IMG/VR virus record: IMGVR_UViG_3300027759_000056
Coordinates: 1-64,000 of that record
DNA: 64,000 bases
From: a virus
Reading direction: 5' to 3' (one strand)
Translations under genes and position numbers: made by a program
Notes under the pieces: generated by a model
The model's database searches: none
What the model was told of the DNA's origin: nothing
What the model saw: only the letters and a program-made list of their open reading frames with translations
Part shown: positions 15,121-24,017 of the stretch, one piece after another
Layout of the letters: every line of letters starts with the position of its first letter
Numbering within the stretch: position 1 is the first letter of the stretch

Positions 15121-15330
15121 ATGTCTACGTCTGGAACCACAAAAGCGTCTGAGAGCTTAAAATTTGAACGTGTATATGAAACTGAATATACCAAGTCAGT
15201 TTGGAGATTTGATTATTCCATCACAAAAAGTGGACCCGTGTCCGTGAGTGTGACCCATAAAAAAGAATTTTTTGAGAAAAAACAAACTCTTGGTGATTTG
15301 GTACCAAAGAAAAAAAGTCGTAAAAAATAA
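15121..15330 (+). CDS. Small basic protein (69 aa)
   Basis: MSTSGTTKASESLKFERVYE, two strand-like segments, and a strongly basic tail (PKKKSRKK). TATCTTTG ends 4 nt before ATG. The stop abuts the convergent gene. No family recognised. Confidence 0.6.
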   Translation: MSTSGTTKASESLKFERVYETEYTKSVWRFDYSITKSGPVSVSVTHKKEFFEKKQTLGDLVPKKKSRKK

Positions 15331-15957
15331 TTAAAGGAGTTTCTTTTGTAGTTTTTCTATTAAAAACTTTGTCTCAGATTCATTGAGACTATCAATGAAC
15401 GAATCCAAATTGGATTCTTTCATAATTTTTCTTTTTTTGTTTGATTCTGGTATTACGTCAGAAACCATAGTAATCTGTCTTAACTCTATACCATTACCTT
15501 CACCATCACCATAATCTCTGTCAGTTTCACTAAAATCATAGAAATCAAAAACTTCACCCTGTCCTAATTCGTAGAAACTTCTATATAGTTGGTCTTCCTT
15601 AAAATAACCTTCTACTTGACCCTCATAAGTAACATGTACCTGTTCAACCCTATCTTCATAAGTTTCAACATCAAACGTATAATATTTTGGAATAATTACA
15701 TTATCAACAGTTAATGTGTCGTTGTCTAAGTTATCTTCATTTTCCTCCAAAGCGTTCATCCAATAATAGTAATCATCGGCTTCACGACCAAGACCTAATT
15801 GTTTTTCGTATTTGTAATAAAATTTATAAGGGTCACCAGCTTCCCACTCAATATAATGTTTTGATGGCCAATCACTATTACTATCATGTTCTCTTTTCCA
15901 CAATTTGTAGAGAATTTTAAGTGCTTGGACTAATTTTTCTTTTGGTATATTTTTCAT
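15331..15957 (-). CDS. Hypothetical acidic protein (208 aa)
   Basis: Contains a Tyr/Asp-rich middle (EADDYYYWMNALEENEDN) and a C-terminus KESNLDSFIDSLNESETKFLIEKL. It follows the muramidase gene by one nucleotide and so is probably co-transcribed with it. C-terminal short helices of this kind recur in other proteins here. Function unknown. Confidence 0.65.
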   Translation of the reverse strand: MKNIPKEKLVQALKILYKLWKREHDSNSDWPSKHYIEWEAGDPYKFYYKYEKQLGLGREADDYYYWMNALEENEDNLDNDTLTVDNVIIPKYYTFDVETYEDRVEQVHVTYEGQVEGYFKEDQLYRSFYELGQGEVFDFYDFSETDRDYGDGEGNGIELRQITMVSDVIPESNKKRKIMKESNLDSFIDSLNESETKFLIEKLQKKLL

Positions 15958-15958
15958 A

Positions 15959-16735
15959 TTAAGAATAATTTGAACCCATTATATCACTTACTTTTTTAGC
16001 CCCTTGAGCAATTAAACTATTACCACTATTTTTTCTAGCGTCAATAGAAATTTTACTTAATTCTTTTGGGTTAGTAATACCGCTTTTAACGGAATCATTA
16101 ATTTTCTTGGCAAATTTTTGAAACCAACCTGGACCATTCCAAGTGGCATAAACAAAATTAGATAATAAACCACTATTTTTATTAACTATTTCACGAGATT
16201 CAGGAGATAAATATTTTTGAGCAAATTCATCATAAAATGGTTTCATCATTTTACTAACCAATGATTTTAATCTTGGTTCCAATGAACCTCCTTTGTAATT
16301 CCATTTCCAATTTGATTTGGCATTCTCCTTATCAATTATATCCCAAAATTCTTTACCTGCGGAACTTGTATTGATTTTTCCACCATTCTTCCTGTCAATA
16401 CCAAACATTGTTTCACCTGAATTACCATAACGAGAATCTTTAACTCTACCGTCTTTTAACATATTAGGATGGAAATAACCACCTTCAAGTTTATCTATAA
16501 TATTTTTGACAATATTATCAAAGTTTGTATCACCACCTGAAACACTTGATGATGAATCTGTATTTGTTGTCTCACCATTATCATCATCATTATTAAGAGT
16601 TGCATCCATAAATGATTTGAGTATTGCTTGACCCATAGCGTCTTTTATTCCACCAAAAACATTCTGAGCCAACTGCTCATTAACCATCATTAATTCTTTT
16701 TGGCGATGAATTTCCGCTAACAATCTTTTATTCAT
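15959..16735 (-). CDS. GH108-like N-acetylmuramidase with tag-like N-terminus (258 aa)
   Basis: MNKRLLAEIHRQKELMMVNEQLAQ holds two xxE sites (LLAE, MVNE). After a Ser/Asp-rich linker the segment IDKLEGGYFHPNMLKDGR...GETMFGIDRKNGG matches GH108 muramidases, whose catalytic Glu lies in EGG. TATTTAT precedes the start by 5 nt. I infer a virion-associated lysozyme. The C-terminus has no recognisable wall-binding domain. Confidence 0.7.
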   Translation of the reverse strand: MNKRLLAEIHRQKELMMVNEQLAQNVFGGIKDAMGQAILKSFMDATLNNDDDNGETTNTDSSSSVSGGDTNFDNIVKNIIDKLEGGYFHPNMLKDGRVKDSRYGNSGETMFGIDRKNGGKINTSSAGKEFWDIIDKENAKSNWKWNYKGGSLEPRLKSLVSKMMKPFYDEFAQKYLSPESREIVNKNSGLLSNFVYATWNGPGWFQKFAKKINDSVKSGITNPKELSKISIDARKNSGNSLIAQGAKKVSDIMGSNYS

Positions 16736-16749
16736 AAATTATAAATATC

Positions 16750-17088
16750 TTAAATTGCGAAACTTTCCCCACAACCACAGGTACGAGACGCATTTGGATT
16801 TATAAATTGAAAACCTTTTCCATTTAACCCATCCGAAAAATCTAATTCGGTTCCAAATAAATAAAGAAAAGATTTTTTATCTATTGCAATTTTTATTGAA
16901 TTATCTTCAACAATATTATCACCTTCTTGTGGTATGTTGTCAAAACCTAATTCATATGATAAACCTGAACAACCACCACCTTTAACACCCACTCTCAAAA
17001 AATAAGTTTCCCTATCCAACTTTTGTTCTTCCAAAAGTTCTTGTAATCTTATTCTTGCTTTTTCTGATACCGTAATAATTTCCATCAT
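16750..17088 (-). CDS. A-type iron-sulfur carrier (IscA/ErpA family, 112 aa)
   Basis: Complete HesB/IscA domain: [14 protein letters not shown], then [11 protein letters not shown] and a C-terminal CGCGESF, giving the three cluster-binding cysteines. Such proteins pass Fe-S clusters or iron to apoenzymes. The start overlaps the paaA stop as ATGA, so the pair is a translationally coupled operon, consistent with iron delivery to the diiron oxygenase. Phage IscA/HesB proteins are known from marine phages. Confidence 0.9.
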   Translation of the reverse strand: MMEIITVSEKARIRLQELLEEQKLDRETYFLRVGVKGGGCSGLSYELGFDNIPQEGDNIVEDNSIKIAIDKKSFLYLFGTELDFSDGLNGKGFQFINPNASRTCGCGESFAI

Positions 17089-18056
17089 GCCAATGGTGAT
17101 ACATAAACAGAATCTTTATTTTGTAAAGCTTCTCTAACCCATCTTCCACGTTCTTCAGCCATACGTCTAACAGCAATTCTTTCTTTATTACATGGACCAT
17201 TACCTTTTACCACAGCCCAAAACTCATCCCAATCAGGGTCAGAGTAAGTCCAAGTACCATCTTCATTTTTTTTCAAATCAGGGTCAGGTAATGTTAAACC
17301 AAGTTCTTCTATCTTTGGAACATACATACTGAAAAATTGATTTCTCATTTCATCATTGGTCATCATTTTGATTTTCCATTTAATAAGTTTTTCAGAATGA
17401 ACCGATTGTGAATCTGGTGGACCAAAAAAATGAATCACAGGTCTCCACCATCTATTCAAAGCATCTTGTACCATTTCCCTTTGTTCAGGTGTTCCTGTTG
17501 CAAGATAAACTGTATTGTCATGTCCTTGCTTCAAATGGAAACTTTCTTCAAAACAGATACGTTCTAATGCTCTACAATAAGGTCCATAAGAACCTTTGGC
17601 ATTAGCAAGTTGATTTACAATTGCCGCAGCATCAATCAACCATCCAATAACTGCAGTATCAGCCCAAGTCTTGGCGGGATAATTAAACACGTTGGAATAT
17701 TTTGATTTACCTGAAATTAAATCATTAACCATTTCTTCACGTGGTTTTCCAAGTGTCTCAGCTGCGGAATATAAAAGTTGAGCATGACCAACTTCATCCT
17801 GAACTTTGGCCATCAATGCTAATTTCCTTCTAAATCCTGGTGCTCTTGTAATCCATGTTCCTTCAGGTAAAGCTCCCACAATTTCTGAGTGAGCGTGTTG
17901 TTCAATCATACGGACAAGTTGCTTTCTATATTCTTTGGGCATCCAATCCTTTGGTTCAATCTTATCACCCGAGGCAATCCTTGCTTCAAACTCGGCAAGT
18001 TTTATTGGGTCGTCATCAACATCAAAATCTTTTGTCAAATTTGTATTTCCGTACAT
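17085..18056 (-). CDS. paaA: Phenylacetyl-CoA epoxidase catalytic subunit PaaA (323 aa)
   Basis: Full-length PaaA-like sequence. Ferritin-like diiron ligands are visible as E58 (HAHSEIVG), E88 and H91 (QDEVGH), and the EESFH motif (E171, H174). PaaA forms 1,2-epoxyphenylacetyl-CoA with PaaB, PaaC and PaaE, none of which is in this window. It is driven by TATTTAT 4 nt before ATG, directly after the terminator of the upstream gene, so it looks late-expressed. It may act with host partners or have a new substrate. Confidence 0.85.
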   Translation of the reverse strand: MYGNTNLTKDFDVDDDPIKLAEFEARIASGDKIEPKDWMPKEYRKQLVRMIEQHAHSEIVGALPEGTWITRAPGFRRKLALMAKVQDEVGHAQLLYSAAETLGKPREEMVNDLISGKSKYSNVFNYPAKTWADTAVIGWLIDAAAIVNQLANAKGSYGPYCRALERICFEESFHLKQGHDNTVYLATGTPEQREMVQDALNRWWRPVIHFFGPPDSQSVHSEKLIKWKIKMMTNDEMRNQFFSMYVPKIEELGLTLPDPDLKKNEDGTWTYSDPDWDEFWAVVKGNGPCNKERIAVRRMAEERGRWVREALQNKDSVYVSPLA

Positions 18057-18066
18057 ACCAATAAAT

Positions 18067-18096
18067 ATAAAAAACCCCCAACTTAGTTAGGGGTTG
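18067..18096 (-). terminator. Terminator overlapping a gene end and abutting the paaA promoter
   Basis: On the minus strand AACCCC pairs with GGGGTT and is followed by TTTTTT. The phosphoesterase stop (18,083) lies inside the hairpin, and TATTTAT of paaA follows directly. Confidence 0.75.
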
Positions 18097-18841
18097 TAAT
18101 GTTGTTAAGAACTTTTACTTCTTTGAAGTGAACATTCAGTTCGATTTCCCACGGGTCATTCTTCATTTCGTAGTTACCATCTAAGACACTACCGTTAAAG
18201 AATTCGGTGTTACCATTGTATGCCCAACTATGACCTTCGTGGATATGTCCTGATAAATGAAGAATAGGTTTAACCTCTTGTACTTTGCGTTCCAAGTCTT
18301 CACAACCAGCAAAGAACTGTTGATGTGGAATGTAATCACACTTATACATCACAGGACCGTGAGTAATAACCACATGAGTTCCCAAAGGGATTTGGTCCCA
18401 TACTTGTTTGATGTCGTGACCTCTTTGTTTGTTGAATACCCAAAAATCACCACCGAACCAAGGAGTTGCAGGAGAACCCCAAAACTTAACGTCCCCAATT
18501 CCACAACCATTGTTTTCCAAGTAGAACACATTGTTTGGCAAATTGTCCAAAAGGTTATTTAACCAAGCGGGTTTTGAAGGAGAATAATGTTCACCCATAA
18601 GGTGTTTTTCCAACTTATTTTCATTCAAAGGGTGGTGCTCATCAAAACAAATATCGTGATTACCAGCGATGAAGATTTTATATTTGTGGGGTTGATTAAC
18701 CAACCAATCAATAAAATCTTCCACTTGATATCTTTCACCGCGATTGCTGATGTCACCGCTGTGAATTAACACATCACCAAAAGGAACTTTAACTTTCCTG
18801 TGGAATCCGTGAGTGTCTGATATGTGTACAATGTTCATCAT
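18083..18841 (-). CDS. Calcineurin-like metallophosphoesterase (252 aa)
   Basis: All metal-binding blocks are present: DTHG, GDISNRG, GNHD, THGP and GHIHEG. These proteins hydrolyse phosphomono- or diesters with a two-metal centre. TATCTTTG ends 4 nt before ATG on its strand. The substrate cannot be told from sequence; it resembles generic Ser/Thr-phosphatase-type phage enzymes. Confidence 0.85.
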   Translation of the reverse strand: MMNIVHISDTHGFHRKVKVPFGDVLIHSGDISNRGERYQVEDFIDWLVNQPHKYKIFIAGNHDICFDEHHPLNENKLEKHLMGEHYSPSKPAWLNNLLDNLPNNVFYLENNGCGIGDVKFWGSPATPWFGGDFWVFNKQRGHDIKQVWDQIPLGTHVVITHGPVMYKCDYIPHQQFFAGCEDLERKVQEVKPILHLSGHIHEGHSWAYNGNTEFFNGSVLDGNYEMKNDPWEIELNVHFKEVKVLNNITTPN

Positions 18842-18969
18842 GAGGCAAAGATAGTTAATTTATTTGATATTGTTTATTATTTTTTTTCCTTTTTTTGAAA
18901 CAATACTGTGAGCATCATGGTTAAAAAAAGCCCCAAAGTATGACAAAGGTAAACAATCATACAATATTT

Positions 18970-19218
18970 TTAGTAGTCTCCCCATGTAGTATCATCAATT
19001 TGCTCTGACAATGTTTCAATTTTGTTTTCAACGTATGAACGTATTTTTTTCATACTTTCCAATAATTCAATTCTTAATTTATGGAACTCCTCATCTTCAA
19101 TTTCTTCAAATGAACTGTAGTGTTCAAAACAATAATCCATACCTTCATCACCCATTCTATATTGAACGGCTTTGAAATTCTCAAGGTTATCTTCTATTTC
19201 TTTAATATTCGGTTTCAT
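18970..19218 (-). CDS. Hypothetical protein (82 aa)
   Basis: Acidic helical protein (MKPNIKEIEDNLENFKAVQY...), starting one nucleotide after the HNH gene stop. The following 128-nt gap to the phosphoesterase holds a TACCTTTG element on the same strand and no convincing gene. Confidence 0.6.
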   Translation of the reverse strand: MKPNIKEIEDNLENFKAVQYRMGDEGMDYCFEHYSSFEEIEDEEFHKLRIELLESMKKIRSYVENKIETLSEQIDDTTWGDY

Positions 19219-19219
19219 A

Positions 19220-19585
19220 TCAGTTAATTATCTCAAAGTAAAATTTAATTTGTTTTGGTGTTTCAGTCAATAATCCATAATCACGTGCCAATCTAAAATT
19301 TGGTGTATCACGATTTAATCTCATTAGTGATGTCTCAATTACGTTTCTAAATTGTTCCAAGTTATAAGTTGTTTTCCATTTATTACAACGAGAACAGGAC
19401 GGGTTAAGATTTTCTAAATTATGGGAACCTTTTTTTATCTTAGCCCGTTCCGCCTCATTCTCCGTTAATGTATGCCAATGAGGTTCAATGTGGTCAACCT
19501 GCATTTGTTTTATTGTAATTTCAACACCACAATAAGCACAATGACCATCACATTTGTCATACACCAACTGTCTATCAATTTTCAT
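19220..19585 (-). CDS. HNH endonuclease (121 aa)
   Basis: Start at MKIDRQLVYDKCDGHCAYCG, overlapping the upstream stop. It has CxxC pairs CAYC and CSRC, and the core QVDHIEPHWH...NLENLNPSCSRCNKWK typical of HNH nucleases. It may be a homing-type nuclease or an accessory packaging HNH. A longer frame from 19,639 would overlap the upstream gene extensively and is rejected. Confidence 0.8.
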   Translation of the reverse strand: MKIDRQLVYDKCDGHCAYCGVEITIKQMQVDHIEPHWHTLTENEAERAKIKKGSHNLENLNPSCSRCNKWKTTYNLEQFRNVIETSLMRLNRDTPNFRLARDYGLLTETPKQIKFYFEIIN

Positions 19586-20066
19586 CTTTAATGAAGTGAG
19601 GTATGTTAACCCTAACACAAGTTTGTGGTTGTGCCTCATTCATAAAAAAGTTATTGACGTAACCCATGATGTTTGCAGAACCAATTGGATTTGCAGAATG
19701 AACCAACACGGTTGGAAAATTGAATGATATACTTTTCTTTTGAAGTCTTCCCAAAATTAACCAATCAGGATTTTTTTCATAAAAATGATTCACTAACCAC
19801 TTGGCACAATCGTATCCTGTCTTTTCATGGATGTTATCATAATCCAATTTATAGTTGGGGGATACATTAGTAAAATATTCTTTCATTGCTGTGTCACCTA
19901 AATCATGGTCCAAAGAAATCAATTTGATTGTCTCCAAACCAAGTTCCATAACTTTAGATACAAACTCATCGTAAGAACGAACAACAATCCATTCAGGAAC
20001 CTCGTGAGTAGATGGGTTTGGTGATGGAGTCCTAACATCATCCAAATAAATGTAATTCATTTTCAT
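19575..20066 (-). CDS. Receiver-like domain protein (cyclic-phosphate processing type, 163 aa)
   Basis: YIYLDDVRTPSP...WIVVRSYDEF...KLISLDHDLGDT is the pattern of the phage and bacterial receiver domain predicted to process cyclic phosphates in RNA repair. Conserved acidic residues are DD (9-10) and DHDLG. TAACTTTG ends 4 nt before ATG. Together with the HAD protein at 50,152 it hints at an RNA-repair function. Confidence 0.65.
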   Translation of the reverse strand: MKMNYIYLDDVRTPSPNPSTHEVPEWIVVRSYDEFVSKVMELGLETIKLISLDHDLGDTAMKEYFTNVSPNYKLDYDNIHEKTGYDCAKWLVNHFYEKNPDWLILGRLQKKSISFNFPTVLVHSANPIGSANIMGYVNNFFMNEAQPQTCVRVNIPHFIKDEN

Positions 20067-20075
20067 AATACAAAG

Positions 20076-20510
20076 TTAATTATTTTTTTCTACATTAGTA
20101 TAGTAGTAATTCAAAAATTCATAAACTAATGACTCAAGAATTTCTAATTTATTATCATTCAATTCTTTTTGTTCCAAGAAACTTTCACCATCAACTTCAA
20201 TACTGAAATACCTACTTGTCATTACAAACGAAGGAAAACCATCATTACAAGGTGTTAATTCAATCTTGTCAATGACTTCCATGGCATCGTTCCAACAATA
20301 AAAAGGGTTACAAATATCGTTCTCAAAATGTGTAACAATATCACCATCATCTTCCATGTGAACCAATTCACTGATAGAATAAAAGTCTCGAGGTAATTCC
20401 CATTTTGATTGTACAACCACTTTTTCGGTTAATGTTTCATTGTGAGTACACGTTACTGTTTGGGTAAATTTGAATCCCATAAAATGAAAAAGTTGATTTG
20501 ATTTGTCCAT
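20076..20510 (-). CDS. Hypothetical protein (144 aa)
   Basis: Start MDKSNQLFHFMGFKFTQTVT, 7 nt after TATCTTTG. The longer frame reads through a terminator and is rejected. Strand-rich, with a C-terminal helix (NDNKLEILESLVYEFLNYYY). No family recognised. Confidence 0.65.
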   Translation of the reverse strand: MDKSNQLFHFMGFKFTQTVTCTHNETLTEKVVVQSKWELPRDFYSISELVHMEDDGDIVTHFENDICNPFYCWNDAMEVIDKIELTPCNDGFPSFVMTSRYFSIEVDGESFLEQKELNDNKLEILESLVYEFLNYYYTNVEKNN

Positions 20511-20544
20511 AGTCCAACAAAGATAATAAATAAATTTGATAAAA

Positions 20545-20570
20545 AAAAGACCCGATTTCTCGGGTCTTTT
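20545..20570. terminator. Bidirectional intrinsic terminator
   Basis: AAAAGACCCGA pairs with TCGGGTCTTTT over a 4-nt loop. A and T runs on both sides allow use in either direction; here both flanking genes are on the minus strand. Confidence 0.75.
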
Positions 20571-20630
20571 ATAAAAGAGATATATATATAAAAACACCCA
20601 AAGGGCGATGAATATATAAATATTGTTAAT

Positions 20631-20852
20631 TTACAATTTTTCTACACTGCCAACCTTTTCTTTCATAGATTTTTTGAAAGTATCTTTGAAAGTTTGTTTT
20701 GTTTGGTCTTTTTTACCCAACGATTTAAAATGTTCTTTGTGTAGATTCTTAAAATTATCAAATAGTTTTTCAGTTCTTCTGACTTGAGTTAGTGTTTCAC
20801 AAGAATCTAAAACTTTCAAAACCCAATTAAAATCTTCATTTATATTTTCCAT
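20631..20852 (-). CDS. Hypothetical helical protein (73 aa)
   Basis: MENINEDFNWVLKVLDSCET, Lys-rich and helical throughout (FKNLHKEHFKSLGKKDQTK). It is flanked by terminators on both sides and is therefore a single-gene unit. No family recognised. Confidence 0.55.
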   Translation of the reverse strand: MENINEDFNWVLKVLDSCETLTQVRRTEKLFDNFKNLHKEHFKSLGKKDQTKQTFKDTFKKSMKEKVGSVEKL

Positions 20853-20863
20853 ATTACAAATAT

Positions 20864-20897
20864 AATAAAAGGTGTTGAAATAAACAACACCTTTTTA
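20864..20897 (-). terminator. Intrinsic terminator of the endolysin block
   Basis: AAAAGGTGTTG pairs with CAACACCTTTT (11 bp), downstream of the endolysin on the minus strand, with T-rich sequence following. Confidence 0.8.
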
Positions 20898-20901
20898 CAA
20901 A

Positions 20902-21723
20902 TTACGCCAACAAATGGTAATATTCTTTGAAGTGTTTAATTCTGTCAGGTAAACCTATGGTTCCACCATTAACTCTTTTTGTTACTGCCGTTACAGTAGC
21001 ATCGTCAGCTCCTTTATCAGAAATTGCATTTAATCCGTTCTTACTGAAGAACCAACCTGCAGATGCCAATGCGTATTTTGTGGCAACCAAATCAGGATTT
21101 GCTACAGTATCTTCACCGATTGATTTAGCGAAAGATGTGTAGTTTTCTTTCCCTGTTAATTGGATATAACCTCTACCTCTGAATTTATAACCTTCTTTAG
21201 TTTCTTCACCACCATTACCCATTCTACCACCATAAACTTTTGATGCGATTTTTTCAGGGTTTCTTGCGTAAGATTCCGCAATGTTACCAGGGAAATATTT
21301 TGGGAAAATCTTTTTAAGACCGTCAGCCGAATAGTTTAAGTTTTCTTGAGTTGCTTTGAATCCACCTGATTCGTGTCCACATTGTGCCAAGAAATGAGCC
21401 AATCTTAAAGGAGTGTTAATTTGGAATTTTTCCATTACTGTTGGAATCTGTGTGATTACTGCATCAGGTACATGTCCTTTTAATTTTTCCAAATTGATTG
21501 GACCACCTTTAGGAATTACAACATCTTCTTTGATTAACGTACCTAATCCAAGTTTCTCTAATGATGCTGGTCCGATGATTCCATCAGCCACCAATCCATT
21601 TTTTGTTTGCCATTCTTTAATTGATTTTTCAGTTCCAGGACCAAAGTTACCATCGGCAACTAATCCTAATTTTGCTTGAAGAGCTTTTACCTCTTCGCCT
21701 TTTGAGCCATTTTTTAATATCAT
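20902..21723 (-). CDS. GH19 endolysin with peptidoglycan-binding domain (273 aa)
   Basis: Residues 1-55 form a PG_binding_1 domain (GSKGEEVKALQAKLGL...DGIIGPASLEKL). Residues from about 80 form a GH19 chitinase/lysozyme domain, with ESGGF carrying a likely catalytic Glu, then RGRGYIQLTG and FFSKNGL. It should cleave peptidoglycan glycan strands at lysis. TATTTAT lies 17 nt upstream. There is no signal peptide, so release would need a holin, possibly 14,811. Confidence 0.9.
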   Translation of the reverse strand: MILKNGSKGEEVKALQAKLGLVADGNFGPGTEKSIKEWQTKNGLVADGIIGPASLEKLGLGTLIKEDVVIPKGGPINLEKLKGHVPDAVITQIPTVMEKFQINTPLRLAHFLAQCGHESGGFKATQENLNYSADGLKKIFPKYFPGNIAESYARNPEKIASKVYGGRMGNGGEETKEGYKFRGRGYIQLTGKENYTSFAKSIGEDTVANPDLVATKYALASAGWFFSKNGLNAISDKGADDATVTAVTKRVNGGTIGLPDRIKHFKEYYHLLA

Positions 21724-21752
21724 AGTATCTTAGTTTTACTATAAATACCACT

Positions 21753-22466
21753 TTAAATGGATAGGTTAAAACCCATAGTAAAATTTTTAATATCGTTTTG
21801 TGCTCCTGTAATTATGAATGATTCAAATGATGTTGAGTAGTTTACCTTAATACTAAATTTTTTATTTAGGTCAAATAAAAATGTTGTTTTTGTATTGGTA
21901 ATATAATCTTTCTTATCCAAAAGGTTTGGTTGATAAAAACCCTCAAATGAGTATGATATTTTGTACTTTTCATTTTTTCCAAACAGTTGGATTCTTGGTG
22001 AAACTCTTAAACCTTTTCTATTTGTTAAATCACTATAATCATTATTAAAGTATAATGTTCCTAATGAAAAAGTACTTTCTAATAACTTTCTTTTGAAAAT
22101 TGTTTTACCATATCCAATACCTGCTTCAACACGCTGATTTACTTTCTTAGAGTATAGAGATGAAATTTGACCAAAAGAAAATATTGAATAATTTTCATCA
22201 ATAACTCTTGGTTGAACTCTCAATACAAAATCATTAATTAATTGGGTATTGTTATTTGTCATCATTTGATATGATGTAGATAATCCCGTTTCAAATTTTT
22301 TCCAACCTACGGAACTAAAAGAATTCAAAAGTATGTTGTCTTGTTTATTAGTATTGGCTTGACTAATACTTCCTGTTAAATCAAATGTAAATTTTGTTTT
22401 AATAGTGTCTTGACTAAAAAGTTGTAATGAGGATAATAAAAGTAAAAATAAAAATAATTGTTTCAT
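21753..22466 (-). CDS. Outer-membrane beta-barrel, DUF481-like (237 aa)
   Basis: Signal peptide (MKQLFLFLLLLSSLQLFSQ), then alternating amphipathic strands ending in a barrel-type strand (NFTMGFNLSI). It fits the DUF481 (YdiY-type) family of outer-membrane proteins. It lies downstream of the exported-protein genes in the same direction. A host-type surface protein in a phage is unusual; it may mask or remodel the outer membrane. Confidence 0.65.
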   Translation of the reverse strand: MKQLFLFLLLLSSLQLFSQDTIKTKFTFDLTGSISQANTNKQDNILLNSFSSVGWKKFETGLSTSYQMMTNNNTQLINDFVLRVQPRVIDENYSIFSFGQISSLYSKKVNQRVEAGIGYGKTIFKRKLLESTFSLGTLYFNNDYSDLTNRKGLRVSPRIQLFGKNEKYKISYSFEGFYQPNLLDKKDYITNTKTTFLFDLNKKFSIKVNYSTSFESFIITGAQNDIKNFTMGFNLSI

Positions 22467-22485
22467 ATTTGTAATTAGTGTAAAG

Positions 22486-23562
22486 TTAATTTCTGTAACC
22501 AGTCCTAACTAAATAATAATTAGAATTTCCTTTATTGGAAAGACCACTAAGTGTGATTGTTTGTACTCCAGGATACGTGGATTTAAGATTTGATGTTGAC
22601 GTATTTATGGTACTCCATTCTGATGAAGTAAATATTCTATAATCAACCATACCTGATTTCCAAGAACGACCAATTATTTTCATATAAATTGAATAAACAT
22701 CTGATATAGAAAGATTGTTATCATCATTAACATCCATTCTATAATAGTCACGAGAATTAAATGATTGTTGTAATACTTTTTGATTAAATGATTTTGCGTC
22801 ACTTACAATAGGTGATAAAATTGTTAATGTGTTAATTCGTAATTGGAAATCATATGAAGTGGCATCTCTTGTTGAACTTATACTATATTTCCCGTTGGCG
22901 TCTGTTGTTGTAGTACTCAATGAAGTGTATGTGGAACTTGTTTTTAATTTACTGTATAATTCTATTGGTACATTTTGAATTCCGACACCTTCTGAATTAT
23001 AAATGTAACCTGTATAACTAAATGGGTCGGTTGCTCCCACAATTCTTGTTTTAAAATCAAAAGTATTACCATAAGAATATGTTCCACATATTACAGGAGA
23101 ACCTGAATATTGCATTACAAATCTCATATACACTTCACCATTATATACTGAAGTTGGGACTGTAAATGTTGCACTTACCGTCTTAGTTCCATTCCATTGA
23201 TAATTTGAACTATGAACCAATTCACCAGCATCGGTTAAAACACCATTACCATTAAAATCAATCCATAGTTTGAAATATTCCATATAGTTACCATTAGTCA
23301 CCGCAGTGTATGATATTGTAATACTTTGTCCTGCTTTAATTCTTGGTACAGTATCTTTTGTATATGCATAATCATAATATCCGGCAGGACTTCCACCAGA
23401 TGTGTTACTAAAACCTTTACTACCGGCAAAAGTCCTTCCGTTTATCGTTACACTAGAAACATATTCACAACAAAAACTTGTAGGTCTACTAGCACACAAA
23501 GGTGACTGAGAATATGACTTCAAGGATATAAATAATGTCAATATGTATACAATCCACTTCAT
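22486..23562 (-). CDS. Exported GEVED and dockerin-like protein (358 aa)
   Basis: Signal peptide, then a GEVED-type domain (LWIDFNGNGVLTDAGELVHSS). A carboxypeptidase-regulatory-like segment follows, then a dockerin-like EF-hand unit (MDVNDDNNLSISDVYSIYMK). These domains occur on secreted Bacteroidota proteins. The same dockerin-like motif is present in the 27,114 protein. No C-terminal T9SS domain is evident. The stop overlaps the next gene start. Confidence 0.7.
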   Translation of the reverse strand: MKWIVYILTLFISLKSYSQSPLCASRPTSFCCEYVSSVTINGRTFAGSKGFSNTSGGSPAGYYDYAYTKDTVPRIKAGQSITISYTAVTNGNYMEYFKLWIDFNGNGVLTDAGELVHSSNYQWNGTKTVSATFTVPTSVYNGEVYMRFVMQYSGSPVICGTYSYGNTFDFKTRIVGATDPFSYTGYIYNSEGVGIQNVPIELYSKLKTSSTYTSLSTTTTDANGKYSISSTRDATSYDFQLRINTLTILSPIVSDAKSFNQKVLQQSFNSRDYYRMDVNDDNNLSISDVYSIYMKIIGRSWKSGMVDYRIFTSSEWSTINTSTSNLKSTYPGVQTITLSGLSNKGNSNYYLVRTGYRN

Positions 23563-24017
23563 TAAATTTTAGAAATACCGTCTTGTAAAGATTTTTTAAC
23601 TGCAGATGCAAAAACACTTTTTTCAAATGGTAAGTTCTCATCTTTCAATTCGGCAAAAGATGCTTTAACTGAAAGTTTTGCTGAACCCTCACCAACATAA
23701 ATTTTATCATTAAATAAAATTTCAGTTTTAACAATTGTGTTCTTTTTTCTAATCATAAATGGACCAAAATTGATACCAACAGTAGGAGCCTCAATTGAAG
23801 TGATATTAACCACAACAGGTTTTCCATCAATACAAATTGTAAACTTTTCACCTAACAATTCTTCAGTCATTTGTTTTATACCGAAAGTGAACCTTTTAGA
23901 TGAAAGGTCAGGGTTTTCAGTTTTGTTGTTAATTTCTTTGACTGTGTAACAGTCCTGTGCGTTTAGGTTGATTATACCCATGAGTATAATACCTAATAGT
24001 ATTATTGTGTTTTTCAT
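23562..24017 (-). CDS. Exported protein of the CsgG-like cluster (151 aa)
   Basis: Signal peptide (MKNTIILLGIILMGIINLNAQ) and a strand-rich mature part (VNITSIEAPTVGINFGPFMI). It overlaps both neighbours by a few bases. Position beside a CsgG-like gene suggests an accessory role like CsgE or CsgF, but I cannot show homology. Confidence 0.6.
   Translation of the reverse strand: MKNTIILLGIILMGIINLNAQDCYTVKEINNKTENPDLSSKRFTFGIKQMTEELLGEKFTICIDGKPVVVNITSIEAPTVGINFGPFMIRKKNTIVKTEILFNDKIYVGEGSAKLSVKASFAELKDENLPFEKSVFASAVKKSLQDGISKI

Noticed and set aside
18842-18969. 13-residue frame between the phosphoesterase and the 18,970 gene
   Set aside because: Too short, no conserved feature, despite a TACCTTTG element upstream.
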